Shown: positions 34,601-48,455 of the stretch, one piece after another
Numbering within the stretch: position 1 is the first letter of the stretch
Layout: each line of letters begins with the position of its first letter
NCBI GenBank assembly: GCA_016748015.1
Contig: JAAOMT010000295.1
Location: forward strand, 688,604 to 752,603
Origin: Geosiphon pyriformis
Taxonomy: Eukaryota > Glomeromycota > Glomeromycetes > Archaeosporales > Geosiphonaceae
Reading direction: 5' to 3'
DNA: 64,000 nt
Translations under genes and position numbers: made by a program
Notes under the pieces: model-generated
Told to the model about the DNA's origin: nothing
Seen by the model: the letters and a program-made list of their open reading frames with translations, nothing else
Databases searched by the model: none

Positions 34601-36287
34601 AATTTAATGATTCAAAAATAAATAAATAAATAACAAATAAATGTGTTTCTCTAGGATAAATAATTTGAATAACGTTTGGTTTAAACACCTAAAAAAATTA
34701 AATTAAATTAATTAAATTAAACTAAACTAAATAATGAACAAATGAATTTGAATTTTAACATATTCTTATCTAAAACCATTTGAAAACAGTTTAAAATTAC
34801 AAATTAAAATAAATCATGTAAATCATGTTATTTTTAATATTATTCTAAAACTGAATTAAAGTTAATAATAACTATATAATTATTTGTTAATATAATATAT
34901 AATTATGTTATGTAAAAATTTTGCTTAAAATATTATATTAATTATTCAAAAAAATTGATTAATAAATGTTTTAATAAAAATACACTGAAAACATTACAGT
35001 AATGCTTCAAAAAATCATTTACAATTAAATATGCTAAAAAATTCTTTAAGCTATCTATTTACTCTTAATCATTATTTCGAATTTGCAATCAGTTCGAAAT
35101 AAAAAAAAACTAGACAAAAATAACAAAAAAACTCAAGGTTTTGGTTCTATTGAATAATTTACAACACCAATAAATATAGTTCTTAATTTACAAGATGAAT
35201 TTCATTAAATTCTTAAATTACCAAGAACAATTACAATTTTAATTTTTAAAAATTATTAAAAAACATATATTTGTTTAAAACTTATTATTACTTAACAAAT
35301 TTTCAAATCTAATAAACAAATTTGCAAAGAATATAAAATTTTAATTTTTAATAATATTATATTTTATAATATTAATAGTTATTTTAGTATTTTATTTAAT
35401 TATTTAGATATTGGAATTATATATAGCAATTTTTTTCAAAAAAAACTGTTTTAAATAGTTTTAAATTTTAAAAAATTTATTAAACATTTATTTTTAAAAC
35501 CAAATCTTACTTTTATTACTAAAAATTATTATATTGTTATAAAAAACTATTTTAAATTAATATAAGACAATTAAAACAATATTAACAAAAACAATTTAAA
35601 CAGCTTATTATAAAGTATATTAATATATTTATTCAAAACAACAATAATTTAAAAAAAACTAATTTGGTTTAACAAAGCCAAAATAATAAAAAGCTTATTA
35701 AGTATTACTTATTAATTATTAATTTATTAAAAAAAAATACAACAAATACTTAACAATAAATTTATTTACTTATTAAAAAATTTATAAGTTTTATTAATAA
35801 TTTTAGTAAAAAAAATAAAAATTTTCAATTTTATATAAATTATTATCAATTTAATAATATTATAATTAAAAATATTTACTTTTTATTATATGTTAAAAGC
35901 TGTTAAAAATTCAAATATTTTTTAACTTTAAATTTAAAAAATAAATATTAACAAATTACTATAAATCTTAAAAATTGTTTAAAAACAACATTTATTATAT
36001 ATAAAAAAACTATAAATTTAATATTATGTTTTTTAAATTACATAATATTTTAATAATTTATAAATATTATATATATTAAATATTTATAACAATTAGTAAT
36101 TGTCTATTTAATAATATTAATGTTTATTTAAATCTTATTTAATTTATTTGTAAAAGTTTTTTAATAATTATAAAAAAAAATAAATATTAAGTATTAAAAA
36201 ATCTTATTTAAAAAACAAACTTGATTTTTTTTGGCTATATTATTAACAAAAATAAAATTCAATTTAATTCAAAAAAAATTAGTGTAA
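34601..36287. other. Very AT-rich stretch, nothing recognised
   Basis: The boundary between the gene island and the repeat-rich right half. It begins with AAATAAATAAATAA runs (34618-34640) and then consists of A/T words with few G or C. It may contain fully decayed mobile elements, but no frame or landmark is legible. Confidence 0.5.
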
Positions 36288-36433
36288 TATAAAAGTTTTT
36301 TATTATTATTATTAGTTTAATGAGTGCAGTCTAACCACTATCTAGCATACAGAAACAAACAAGATGAATCAAACTAAACATGGCTCATGTGCTTTCTACA
36401 TGTAATCAACTATTCAGACCAATCAAAGCAGCA

Positions 36434-39400
36434 TTATACACTCACAAGAACTCTATTACTATTATTCAGCCCCAAAAAAAACAAATACCAACTTCTAAAA
36501 CCAAAACTAACAGCAAAAGACTCGATTATACCAAGCATGTGAACCACACTCTTAGATAACAGACTAGACAAACCATGTAGAGGAACAAAAAATTCATCCG
36601 TGTCATAAACCAAACCACTTTTTTTCATGTCAACCCTAAATTTAGATCTCAACAATCATGCTTTACTATGATGACTCTTAGTTAAACAACAAACAAAATT
36701 GACAACAATAGAAATGGCACTTTTTCTATCACCAAAAACAGCAATGGTCTCTCTAACCCAATCAACGAAAACAAAACTTTTACACAGCTTCATATACACA
36801 TTGCTATCTAAGACCTCCATGAAAGTAAGAAGCACTGAAGATGAAACCGAGAGACGATCACCCACCAAAGACTTCTACAAGTCGACGTGGCTAGAAATAA
36901 TCTCAGAGTGCACCACCAGGTCAGTGGAACATATAAAAGCATGGTCAGAGAATTCAACTTCCCCACACATTAAACACAAAACACTTGGGTAGCACTTGTC
37001 ACAGTTTTTTTCAGATGGTTACTGGCAATCTCCTATGCACAGCTTTCATTAGATAAGTATACAACACAACTGAATTTATACTAGTAAAACCTGCCAATAT
37101 ATGAGAGTCCAGGTGCCAAACAGAGGCAGGACACTTCCAGTCAATATGTCTGATGTCCAAACTGTCCAAAACATTTGTCCCAAATCCAGCCTCCCATAAA
37201 GCCTGGTTTACAGCATAATATATGTCATGAACAAAATATCTAGCATTACCAGAAATGGCAAAACCATCTGTCATAAGGAATCTATCAAAAATGCCAACTG
37301 GAAGAGCTAAATCGAAATGTGCCACAGCATGAGCAAGAGCATCTGCATGATCATTGCCCATGATGCCCAAATGTTTTTTCACCTTAACTTATCTCATTGA
37401 AATGTCTTTTGATCTGATTAAATTAGAAATATGACACCTCTCTATCCAGCAATGATTACGAAAGTCAGATTGGCATAATTTACTCTCTAGTACACAGGCA
37501 TCCAAAGCCACTTGGCTATCCAAATAAAACACCACAGAGCATGATAAAGAAACACACTTCAATGCCAAGGCAATTGCCTAGAACTCAGCTAAAGTGGATG
37601 ACAACAAACTCTGAACTCTTACACTCACATCCATACCAACTTCAGAAAAAAAAGCTGCTGTCCCACAAGCCACTTTGCCTATACTCAGACTACTTAATAA
37701 ACCATCAGTATACACATTCAGTTCTCTAGTCCAGACTTTATGCAAATGCTCATGAATACACAAGTAATCATCCAAACAAAAAAATTCAGAGCAGTTTGCT
37801 TCAGCTTTGCTTACCTCAGAACTTGCCAAAAAGCCATTTACATGCACAAAAGCCTTTGTAAACTATGAAAGCACTGGGCCCCTAGGACTCAACCTTTTCC
37901 AACATCAAAAGGTCTTCCAATCCATGACCTGACCATGCTTGGTAATCAGAACATTTCCAAAAGCAATGCCAAAGCACTTCAAGAAATACACCATGTCAAA
38001 ATAATTATCAGCTCCAAGAATTCTAGACATCGGAAAATGATTGGTACCATGGAACACACAAAGTATATAATTGAACAAAGAAATGTTTGTATCAATAAAA
38101 ATCCTCACAACATTTGTTAGGAAGTTATTCAAGGGACACACTCTTAGTTTGACTGAATAGCTCAGAGAATGAAGTGGAGCCCACCCTAAAACTTGCAAAT
38201 CCAAAGCACGGTGCACAAACAAATGACCAAAAATCCCAGATGCATTAGAAAAACCAATCACTAAGGCAATTTTGAACTCAGTTTGCATCTGCTCAAAAGA
38301 CTTTAGACCATACAATGATGGATGATGTAAAGTTTTATTAGAAAAGTCTTTTGGCAACAAAGCCTTAGACCTGAGATCTTTTCTGACCAGAACATTCTAC
38401 TTTTGACACATTCTTTTAGTAACAAAACTGAACTGAGTGCGATAACAAATAATAGGCTGAAGGACTGCTGAAACCAAATAAGAGAACTGCTTATCTAATA
38501 TAGCCTTCCTGAAAACCATATTAGAAAAAAATCTAACATCTGCATAAGTCTTAGCAAAACTTGGCTTGGATAGACCTTCTGTTGACAAAAAAATACACAG
38601 GTATCTATGAGACTCATCACCTTTTGCTATGGAGATAAGTCTACCACTAATTAACAAGGAAGCATTAGCCACTTTTGAATTAATAAGAATAGCTACAGTT
38701 TTGTTATTATTTATCGAAATGTCATTGATCTTGAAAAATTTGCTTGCAATATTTAAAATGTGCTGTGTCGAAGCCTGACCATTCTCCACTCAAATTATGT
38801 CATCAACAAAAGCACCAGCTGCAAAGAAAGAAGATTTACCACCACTAGATTCAACTCTGCCAGACTTTGCCACAAAATTCAAAATGATTCTATATCCACA
38901 CAAATGTTTTTGCCTTTTGATCTTACACAACAAAAGGTCATAGAAAATCTTCTATAGAAGCAGAGAGAACACCTCACTCTGGTTCAACCCATTATGGACC
39001 ACATATCCATCCAAAAGACCAAAGTTGGTCATAATCCTATTAACCTGGTTGTTATGAATATTGCCAAAGAATTTTATAAAGTTATCACACATTTTGATTT
39101 GCTCCAAACTAAATCTTAGATGATGCCAACCAACTGAATCATATGCTTTTCACATATCCTGTAAGACCAACCAAATTTCACAACCTTTTTCCAAAGCATC
39201 TTTGACTATTAAGCCAACAGCAAAAATGGAAGACTGAGTTAAAATGCTTTTAAGACTGAGAAGTTGTTACCACACAGAACACCAAATTTGCTGCATGCAA
39301 ATGAAATACGATCTGACAAAACCTTAGACAAAATTTTTTTAACAGTCTCAATAAGTACAATTGGTCTGGTGTTCATTAGAATTCCATCCTAGTTATATGG

Positions 39401-41112
39401 CTTGGGAATCATAAATACTCATGCCCTCTTCCAAGGAACAGAAACATCACCAACCTTTAAACAAGAGTTCAATAAATCCAGAAAACAAACCATCACACCA
39501 TTACCACTATGCTTCCACAACTTATTGGATATGCCAGAAAGACCAGTGGCTTTGCTATCAGGCAACTCACTAACCACTAAAGACAATTTGTCTGAACTAA
39601 TTTCACACATTATTTCTGAAAAAACATCATTATCTACATGAGCCAAGGGGGCATATTAATGAGTCCATATGCCAGATAAAACAGGACAACACTTTCTTTT
39701 GCGAGTCCAATCTACCATAATCTTATCAACTCTGGATCTAACTTCCTCTGGTTCGAGAATCAGCTCATCTCCAATCACCAAATGGTCCAGAACAATTTTA
39801 TGAAATAGCTGTTCCAAAATGCTTCTAATCATGCCACTCTTATTTGAGTTAAAATTTTTCATATGCTTATCAATTACATCTCTAATGCATTCACTTTTGG
39901 CAAGTTCAGTCTCATAATATTTGGACTTTTGATACTTTTTCTTAATTTTTGACAAATAACTATGCAAAGCATTCAATTTTGAGCCATTTTGGAGTATAAC
40001 TGTAAACTTAGAAGTCTCAATATTGTCTAAGGTCACTCAGACTTATACAAGATGATCAAACTCAGACACATGACCTGAATACAAGCACTTTAAAACTTTT
40101 ACAACCAAAGATTTCAATCTGAAAACCTTGAAGACTGCTTATTTCTTGGACCATTAAACTCGCAGAACCAATATTTAGAAAACACTTCATTTGCTAAACC
40201 ACAGACTGCATCTTTCAGGACCTCTCACATCCTATCCAAGTCACTATTTTCTTTTGTGACCAAAAAAGAATCTGAAAACAAAACTAAAGCAACTGAAGAA
40301 AGTTCCTTGAAACATATCCACTTAGCTGCATCTGTATTCTTGATTCCAAATTTTCATCAGTTCCTATTAGCTTGTCTATAAATATTATTTAGACAGGCAT
40401 CTACCAAGCCCCTTAACCCTAATGAGACACTAACTATGTTATGATTGGTATCAAAAAAATCAGACACTAAAACAACCTCTTGCCTGACCACAGCCAAGAC
40501 CAGATTTTCACTTATAAAAATGTAGTCGATAACTTTGTTGATCCTTTGTGAGTTGCTCCAAATACTTAGTTTGTACACAAGAGATCCACCCAGTGAGTTG
40601 ACCAAACCCAAGTCCAAGCACTTCTTGAAACTGGCACACTTCTTGGTCCTATTTTTATTGAAATCATCACAAAGCACCACAAAAGAGCTCATATTTACAG
40701 CCTTGGAGATAAGCAAGTTGATGTCAAAAGCTTGAGCAAATTTTGTCTTGGCCAAAACACCAGCATACAAACCCAAAAATGTTACTGAAAGCTTATTCTT
40801 AAACAACAAGTGAACAGAAACAACCCTGTTAGGAACTTTCTCAACCTTTGAAACATGGCAAGCCAAAGAGCCACACATTACAATAGCCACACTCACACTA
40901 ACATAATTTTTTTCTAGACCAGAAGTGAAGATTCTAACTCCTTCAAACTTGTTCTTTATCCAAAACTCAATATTTTATTTTAACTTAGTTTCAGTAAAAA
41001 CAGAAACTATGTTACCAGATTCCAAATACCACCTAATAATGTTCTCCTGTTTTGCTAAATTTGTTATACCTCTAACATTACATGTGGCAATCTTCCACAC
41101 AGGACTGGTCAT
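36434..41112 (-). pseudogene. LINE copy B ORF2: endonuclease - reverse transcriptase - RNase H, broken
   Basis: It starts at ATG 41112, overlapping the ORF1 stop. The APE endonuclease (to about 40360) has LCDDFNKN, KVIDYIFIS and FFDTNHNIVSV. RT follows, with ATGLSGISNKLWKH (39560-39530) and a region where LQDM is followed by TGA in place of CGA before KAYDSVGW. The active site AFVDDII is at about 38815-38795, with both aspartates present. RNase H has NVYTDGLLSS, SSTLAEF and GNDHADALAHA, so most catalytic residues remain. The C-terminal part ends at 36434. Frames change between the endonuclease and RT, inside RT, and after RNase H. This copy carries the least damaged catalytic core, but it is still a pseudogene. 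Confidence 0.87.
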
Positions 41113-42955
41113 TGGAAAGGTCAATCAATAGAAACCATACTAGTGTTGTCTATTTTAGCCGAAAGACCCATAACCATAATTACAAGATTTCTCAAAGTAT
41201 CCTCTATTTTTCCAATAACAGAATTGTCAAAAATTACTGCCTCCACAACAGTCTCACCACCAATGGCCACACCCAAACCCTCACTCATCACTATATCCAC
41301 CCCTTAATTCTGTGATAAAGGGGTTACCAACAACTGATGTTCAGGACTAAGCTGGGAAATCATTAGCACAGGTGTAGCCAACCCCTTAGCTAGCATATTG
41401 ACACACTCTGCAAGACTGGCAAGACTGTGTTCAAGAGCAGCAAATCTATTATTGATTTTTACAGCAGCTATTAGGGATGGCTTTATCTTCGAAGAGGAGC
41501 CAACATTTTCTGAAACAATCCAGTCAGAAAAAAGAGAAAAAGAAGACCTATTTGCAATCTTCACCCAAAAAAGACCACCAAAAGAAACAGAATGAGCAAC
41601 TGGTACAGAACATTTGGCATATATTGCAGCCAGCTTGCTTTTATCTAAATCCGAAAGCACTTTGTGGAATGAACTACTGGAAGAAATCTTTTCACTTTCA
41701 GCACAACTTAATGATGTATGACCTAACTTCCCACACTTAGCGCATTTGGCAGAAACAAGACTAGACCAATATAAATTAGAGCCTCTGAACACTGGTGTGG
41801 TTCTTATAACAGCATCTAAGGACTCACCAGAATCAAAGCAAACAACAGCATACCTGACCTGAGCATATGTAACCAGATAGTGATCAATGACACAAGTTTT
41901 CTCACTTACAGATCAAACAAAGTCCCAAATATCATGAGCATTAGTTCTTATTGGCAATATATAAAGCAGCACTCTATAATAATTTCTCTTATCCCATGAT
42001 TCTTTGTCTAGATCAGCCCTGACAACACGTATGGCATCTTTCCCAATTAGGATAGACCACTCAGCTGTGACCAAATCAGCCTAATTTGATTGTTCAAATT
42101 CCACTAAAGCTTTTTGCCACAGCCCCATTAACTACATCTTGATCGACTTAATAATTCCAAATTCGGACAGTATAGCATGCACAGTCTCAGCTAATGTACC
42201 AACTGAAATTTCTTTTACCACCACAGCCCAATCTGAATGACTAGCAGATTTCTTAAGATCAGTATTTACTAAAATGTCCACTGCTCTTGCCTTTTCCATA
42301 GTCTGTACCAAGCTAGCTTCAGAAATGAAGAAAGCATGGATGATCCCAGAAAATTTTGAAGGGGCAGAGGCCCTCCCAAAACTATTAAATCTTGAAAACA
42401 ACCTTCTAATCACCATAAGCTTCTTCTGAAAAAATTTTCCAACCACTTTATTCAATCCAATATCCAGAGCAAAAAACTTTTTAACAGAAACAGGAACCAA
42501 ATTTTTCAAGGGAGGGAGAAGCTCTAAGGGGGCATCCAAGAGAATATTGTCATCAACATTAAGATTTGAGAAGTTTATTTTTCCTAACGGCTTGCCCAAA
42601 GCCATCTTAGTTGTGGTGCCTGGCCCTTTAGACATCTGATCATGCTTCTTGTCAGCAATAATGCCACTCTCACCATAGTCAAAGCTAGTTTCCTTCACTA
42701 GACACTCCTTTTCCATATCGATACTCTTAGATTTAGTAGTGTCACCAGTCTCAGAACCCTAAGAACAACCACCAGACATCTTAGCTGGAACCCCTTTGCC
42801 ATCAACACCCTCTTCCAAAGCAACACTTTTTCTCTTTTTTCTTAACAACACAAATTTAAAACCACCACCAGAACCAGACTTTTTAGCAATTTTCTTTATA
42901 ACAGCAATACTAGGGCCAACAGTGGCCTTGAAATCAAAAAATGGTTTGGTTTTAT
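41109..42955 (-). pseudogene. LINE copy B ORF1 (gag-like, intact CCHC zinc knuckle)
   Basis: One reading frame can be followed from about 42955 (YNKTKPFFDFKATVGPSIA) to the TGA at 41111-41109, interrupted by single stops but without frame shifts. It begins with a Lys/Arg-rich segment (LLRKKRKSVALEEG). The conserved block PVSVKKFFALDIGLNKVVGK follows, then an RNA-recognition-like region ending in EFGIIKSIKM. The zinc knuckle is CAKCGKLGHTSLSC (Cys-x2-Cys-x4-His-x4-Cys, in the segment starting 41792). Next comes a coiled-coil-like stretch (NNRFAALEHSLASLAECVNM). The protein would bind the element RNA. The stops can be explained by C-to-T or G-to-A changes. Confidence 0.85.
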
Positions 42956-43068
42956 TGTACTAAATAATAAAAAAAAAAAAAAAAAAAACTACTTTCAAAA
43001 AACTATATGGTTCTTTTTGAGAATTTGGGATGAATGAGAGAAAGAAGTTTTTTTTAGTATAAAAATTT

Positions 43069-43664
43069 AAAACTGTTTAAAATACTATTAAATTAAGAAA
43101 ATTTACAAAATTAATATTTTATTATAAAAAATTTATCAAAAATTTTTGGAAAATTGCCAAATTTTTTCAACAAAATATTTTAGTTATTAATGTTTTTATA
43201 TAATATTTGGTGTTATTTTATCTTAATTAAATAATAATAGCAATAAAAAAATAGTTATTTATGTTAACAAAACTTTTAAATCTGCTAAAATTAAATATTT
43301 TTTTATTAAATTAAAAACAACAATCATAATTTAAATTTTTAAACATTTTTAATAATATTGAATTTAAATGGCTTTATAACAAAAATTTTAAACTTAATAC
43401 TAAACAATTTTATTAGATTAAATTTTAAGCTAATTATAAATATATTATATGTTATAAATCAAAAAAAACATCAATAATTTTTTAAAAATAAAGCAAAATT
43501 AACACTAAACCAATTATTTTATTAATCTAACAAATTAATAAAACAATAAATTCTAAAAATTATAACAATATTAAAAAACTGACTTTTAAGTAAAAAACAT
43601 TATTTTATATAAAATAATATTATTTATTACCAAAATTATAAAAATTCAAACAATCTATTTAAAA
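43069..43664. other. AT-rich spacer between LINE copies B and C
   Basis: About 600 bp of A/T-rich sequence with no legible gene; it separates two LINEs in the same orientation. Confidence 0.5.
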
Positions 43665-43801
43665 ATTTTTATTTTATTTTGGTTTAACAAGTATGACCCA
43701 ATCATTATCTAAAAAACATGTGATATATACACATCACAAAGCCAAATACAATTTATGTGCTTATAACATGTAACCAGCCATTCAGACCAGTCTAGGCTAC
43801 A

Positions 43802-46800
43802 CTACAAATCAGCCACCACTGACATCATATCTCCCAAGCCTGAAAAAATCAGACAACAAATATGCAAACCAGAATACACACCCCTGGTTTTATCTATACT
43901 AAGCAATCTGACAACTCCACTACTCAAACTACCTCTATCATCATCAATGAAATGTATCACACTGCCATTAGCAACTATGTGTCCTGTCTTTTCCATAGAT
44001 GCTTAGTAGTTAGATTTCCTGTATTATATCACAGATCTGTGAACTGAGACTAGATCCTTGATAAAATCAATTATTATCATACCAGCCACTTTAAAGTTAC
44101 CAAAAACTCTCAAAGTCTTGCAATACCAGTTACTTGGCATGAAGTCTTTAACTAACATAGAGTAAAAATTGATATCACTCACACAAGAGAATAGGTTTTA
44201 TACCACTATAGAAAAAGAAATAACAATATTAAGCAGTGATGATCATCTTATGCAAAACTCAAACAGGATTTCATTATGAGCTAACATATCAGAGAAGCAC
44301 ACAAAAAAATAATCAAACATGTCAATCATATCACAAAACAGACACTTAATACTAGAGTAAAAAACACAGTACATATGCCTACAAGTTGTCATAGGCAAAT
44401 GGCCATACAACAACTTTATAAAATATGTTTTCAAAGCTGCTAACTAATGGCTCATGGAGTTAGAAACCATGTGACCATCAGAATGCCAGATTGCAAAAGT
44501 TTTCTTTCAATTAACTGTATTAACATTACAAGTATCACTGATCTTGGATCCAAACTTATTTTTCCATTTCACTTAATACAATATTTGGAAGAAATCTCTG
44601 ACATAGTGTTGAACATTGCAAAATAGTGCCAGATTGCTCAATTTCAAAAAAAACTCATCAACATAAATAGAGAAAGTCACATTATAATGACAGACATCCA
44701 AGGCAATAATATTAGTGTGTTTGTTTCCCAAGACACTAAAATGGCCTTTGACTTTGAGCCAGGACACAGCTAGCAATTTTTTTTTAATAAAGTTGATAAT
44801 CTGCTGATGCTCTATTCATAGACTCTTCTTGAAATCTGAATGAGCCAAAAACAATTTATCAAAACAAGCAGAAAGAGCAGTTTGGCTATTAGAATAGACA
44901 AAAACACTGCTACGTGAAGGGACATAAGTGAATGTAAGAGCAATGGCTTTGAGCTCAGTCAAAGTAGATGACATGACACATTGAACTTTTGCACTAACAC
45001 CAAGGCCAAAATTGAAGAAAAATACAGCAGTTCTAGCAATAACAGAATCAGAACCAAAATGTCTCACAGAACTGTCTATATACACATTAAATGAAACCAG
45101 ACCAAAATTCAGAAGAATAGTCTTAGTTTTACTAATTGTGTCAATAACAACAGGGCTTACTAAATGGTTAACAAATAAACATGGCACAATATCAGTCACT
45201 AGCAAGTGGACACTCAAAAAACAAATAGCCAAGTTAAACCAAACTGGGACAGAGCCATATAGATTTAAACATTTCCAATGCTTAAAACATTTCTAATGCT
45301 TAAAACATTTCCAATCAAAGCACTTATTTTTTTTGTTTAATAGTTAATTAACAAAAGCAATTCCATAATGTTTTAACAAACAGACTACCCTGAAAAAAAC
45401 ATTATCACCAAGAACTTCAAAAATTGGCATTCTAATAGAGTAATAAAAAGCAGTTAATAGAGCAAAAAAAAACAGTCCACAAAATAAGAAAATTTTCACT
45501 ACTTCAGCTAAAAAATTATCTTTAGAATTGACTTGTAATCTAATAGGACAGCACAATAGATGAACAAGTGACCAGCTGGCAACTTGCAAATCCAAACACT
45601 AATAAATGAAAAGCCACCCTAAAATACCCAAAGCATTTACAAAATTAATAATAGATAATAACTTACACTTAGCCTGTACTTGGGTAAATAATTTAATGTC
45701 ATAAAATAAAAGATGTGAGAATGTAATTGTAGAAAAATTGCAAAGGAGATGCACCTTGAATTTTAAGTCCTTTTTAACAATAGCACTTCACCTAAAGCAA
45801 ACAGTGTTAGGAATAAAACTAAACTGAGTCCTGTAGCTAATGATAGGCTGTAGGATGGATGATATCAGATAGCTTTATGCAAAACCATAATTGAGAAGAA
45901 ACGCATATCTGAATATGTTTTTAGTAAACTTGGCTTTAAAAGCCTTTTCATTGACAAGAAAATGTCCAAATATTGATGAGATTTATCTAGCAATTGGTAA
46001 ACCACTAATGGACAAAGAAACATCTTTCCTTTGATTGATAGGAATGACAACAGTTTTTTCTGTGTTATAGAAATATTATTAAAAGCAAAAAATTTGCTAG
46101 CAATATTTAAAATATATTGGGTGGTAGTCTGACTACTACCCACTCAGATTGTATTATTCACAAAAGCCCTAGCAGCAAAGAAAGATGTTATCTCTGCTTT
46201 TGATTTTGCTCTGTCTAACTTAGTAATAAATCTTAAGTCAATTCTGTATTTACATAGATGTTTATGTTTCTTGATTTTACATAAAAAAGAATCATAAAAG
46301 ATCCTCCAAAGAAGTAGAGAGAACACTTCATTCTGGTCAAGTCCATCCAGCACTTTATAATCATTAAAAAGGCCAAAATTCATTATAATCCTGTTAGTTC
46401 TGTTCAAATAAATATTCTTAAAGAATCTGATAAATCTATTGTACATTTTAATGTGTTTTAAACTACTCCTTAAATAAAATTATCCCACAAAATCATAAGC
46501 CTTACATATGTTCTGTAATACCAGCCAAAGTTTTTTCTCTTTTTCCAAGACATTTTCTATTATCAAACCAACAACAAATACAGATAACTGAGTTAAAATA
46601 TCTCTTAAGACCAAGAAATTGTCATCTCTGAGAACATTAAACATATTGTAAGCCAAAAATATACAGTCAGACAATATCTTTGACAAAATTTTATGAGCAG
46701 TTTCAATTAAAGTAATTGACTATGTGTTAGTAAGGCATTCTTTTCAGTCATATAGTTTGGAGATCATAGATATTCATGTATATTTCCATAAAACTGGAAC

Positions 46801-48455
46801 ATTATTATGCACAAGACAAGCATTTAACAAGTTTAGAAGGCAATCTAACATCAAATTGCCACCATGCTTCCAAAGTTTTTTTGAAATATTTAAAAGGCCA
46901 GCAATCTTGTTATCTGGCAGATTCTTAATAACCACATTTAAGTCACCTAACTTGATCTTATCTATTACATCAAAGAAAGCATTGTCTATCACATAGTCCA
47001 AAAGAGCATACTGATAGAACCACAAATTAGGCACAAATTCAGATACTTTGTATTTCCTTGTCTAATTAATCATGATACCATCAACTTTGGCTTTTACTTC
47101 AGCTGGTTTCAGAATTAAATTACTATTTAATACCAAGTAATCAAGAATGATCTTGCAAAAAGAACATTTCAGAATACTATTAATCATATTTCTCTTCCCT
47201 GAGACAAAATCATCCATGCATTTTCCAATCACTTTGTTGATAAAAACACTCTTAGCCAACTTAGATTCAATATATTTAGTCTTGTAATAACATTTTTTGA
47301 CAACAGACAATTATTTAAAAATCTCCACAAAATTGCTACAAGCATCAAGCAAACCAGAAATTTTAGAAAATTCTGCATTATTCATAACTGACCAAATCTT
47401 AACAAGATGAACAAACCTCAAGAAATCACCCACATTTAGAGTTCTAACTATCTTAACAATTAACAATTCAAGCCTGTAGAATCTAGAAGAATGTTTGTTC
47501 CTGAAACAATCAAAGATACTGTATCAACATTTAGAAAAAATAAAATTTGCCAACTTTATTATCACTTTTTTTAACAGACCCCACATAGAATTCAAGTCAC
47601 CAAGATTCTTAGCAACAGTGAAGTCGTTTTTTAAAAGTAACATCTTAACAGCAACATAGTCTTCAAAACATGTCCATTTAGCAGCATTCAAGTCTTTGAA
47701 ATTAAACTTTTAATAGTCTGTGTTAGTGAGCTTGCACAATGTATTTAACTGCTTGTTCAAAAGGCCACTCAAATCCACTAAGACTAACACAGCCAAGTAA
47801 TCAATATCAAAATAATCAGAAACACTATTAACATATCCACCAAATACAGCAGACAAGAGATGACCACTCACAAAAATAAAGTTGATAGTCTTTTTTACCT
47901 CCCTGGAATTGTATCATGTAAAAAACTTGGATAAGAAACTGCTTAAAAGTACATTGTGTAACCCCAATTCCAAGCATTTCTTAAAATTTGCACTATGTTC
48001 AACCTTATTTTCATTAAAATTGCCACCGAGCAGAACATGAAAGCTTAAGCTTATTGTCAAGGCAATAAGAGAATTGATAGCAAAAGCCTGTTCAAACCTT
48101 ACACCAGCATACAGACCCAAAATTGAAACAGAAGCTCTGCCAGCAAAAAAAAGATGAACAGAAATAAAACATCAGAGATTTCTAAAATTTTGCACATATG
48201 ACAAGCAAGGTCTTTATTCAAAACAATTGCAACTCTTAATCCAAAATGTCTAGAATCTATTCCAGAACTAAAAACTTTTAAATCAGAAAATCTGTTTTTA
48301 ATTTATGGTTTAGTGCAATTTTTGAGTTTTGTTTCAGCGAAAACAAAAACCAAATTGTAAGAATCTTTATGCCATCTAATAGCATTATCCTGCTTAGCCA
48401 AATTGTTCAAACTTCTGACATTACATATAGCAAACTTCCAAACCAGACAACTCAT
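43802..48455 (-). pseudogene. LINE copy C ORF2: endonuclease - reverse transcriptase - RNase H, broken
   Basis: It starts at ATG 48455 (MSCLVWKFAICNVR). The endonuclease is poorly preserved, keeping ILGLYAG-like text and LLGGNFNENK (48120-47914). RT blocks include NLPDNKIAGLLNISKKLWKH, LQNICKAYDFVG, EVFSLLLWRIFYD and the active site AFVNNTI followed by TGA, with both catalytic aspartates gone. RNase H (45232-44816) shows NVYIDSSVRH, SSTLTELKAIAL and YSNSQTALSAC, so catalytic residues are altered. The C-terminal part runs to 43802. The frame changes at least twice and stops are numerous. Confidence 0.85.

Larger units (their letters stand above)
36299..43057 (-). mobile_element. LINE copy B, nearly full length
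   Basis: A 6.76-kb minus-strand LINE of the same subfamily as copy A. The right end carries the leader motif AACTTCTTTCTCTCATTC, and the left end a TAA-type tail (ATTATTATTATTA at 36301-36313) after the 3' UTR. The flanks TATAAAAGTTT (36288-36298) and TATAAAAATTT (43058-43068) form a plausible 11-bp target duplication with one transition, and they set my boundaries. It is the best preserved of the LINEs in ORF1: the zinc knuckle and the RT catalytic Asp-Asp are intact. ORF2 still has several stops and about three frame changes, so it is inactive. Confidence 0.88.
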
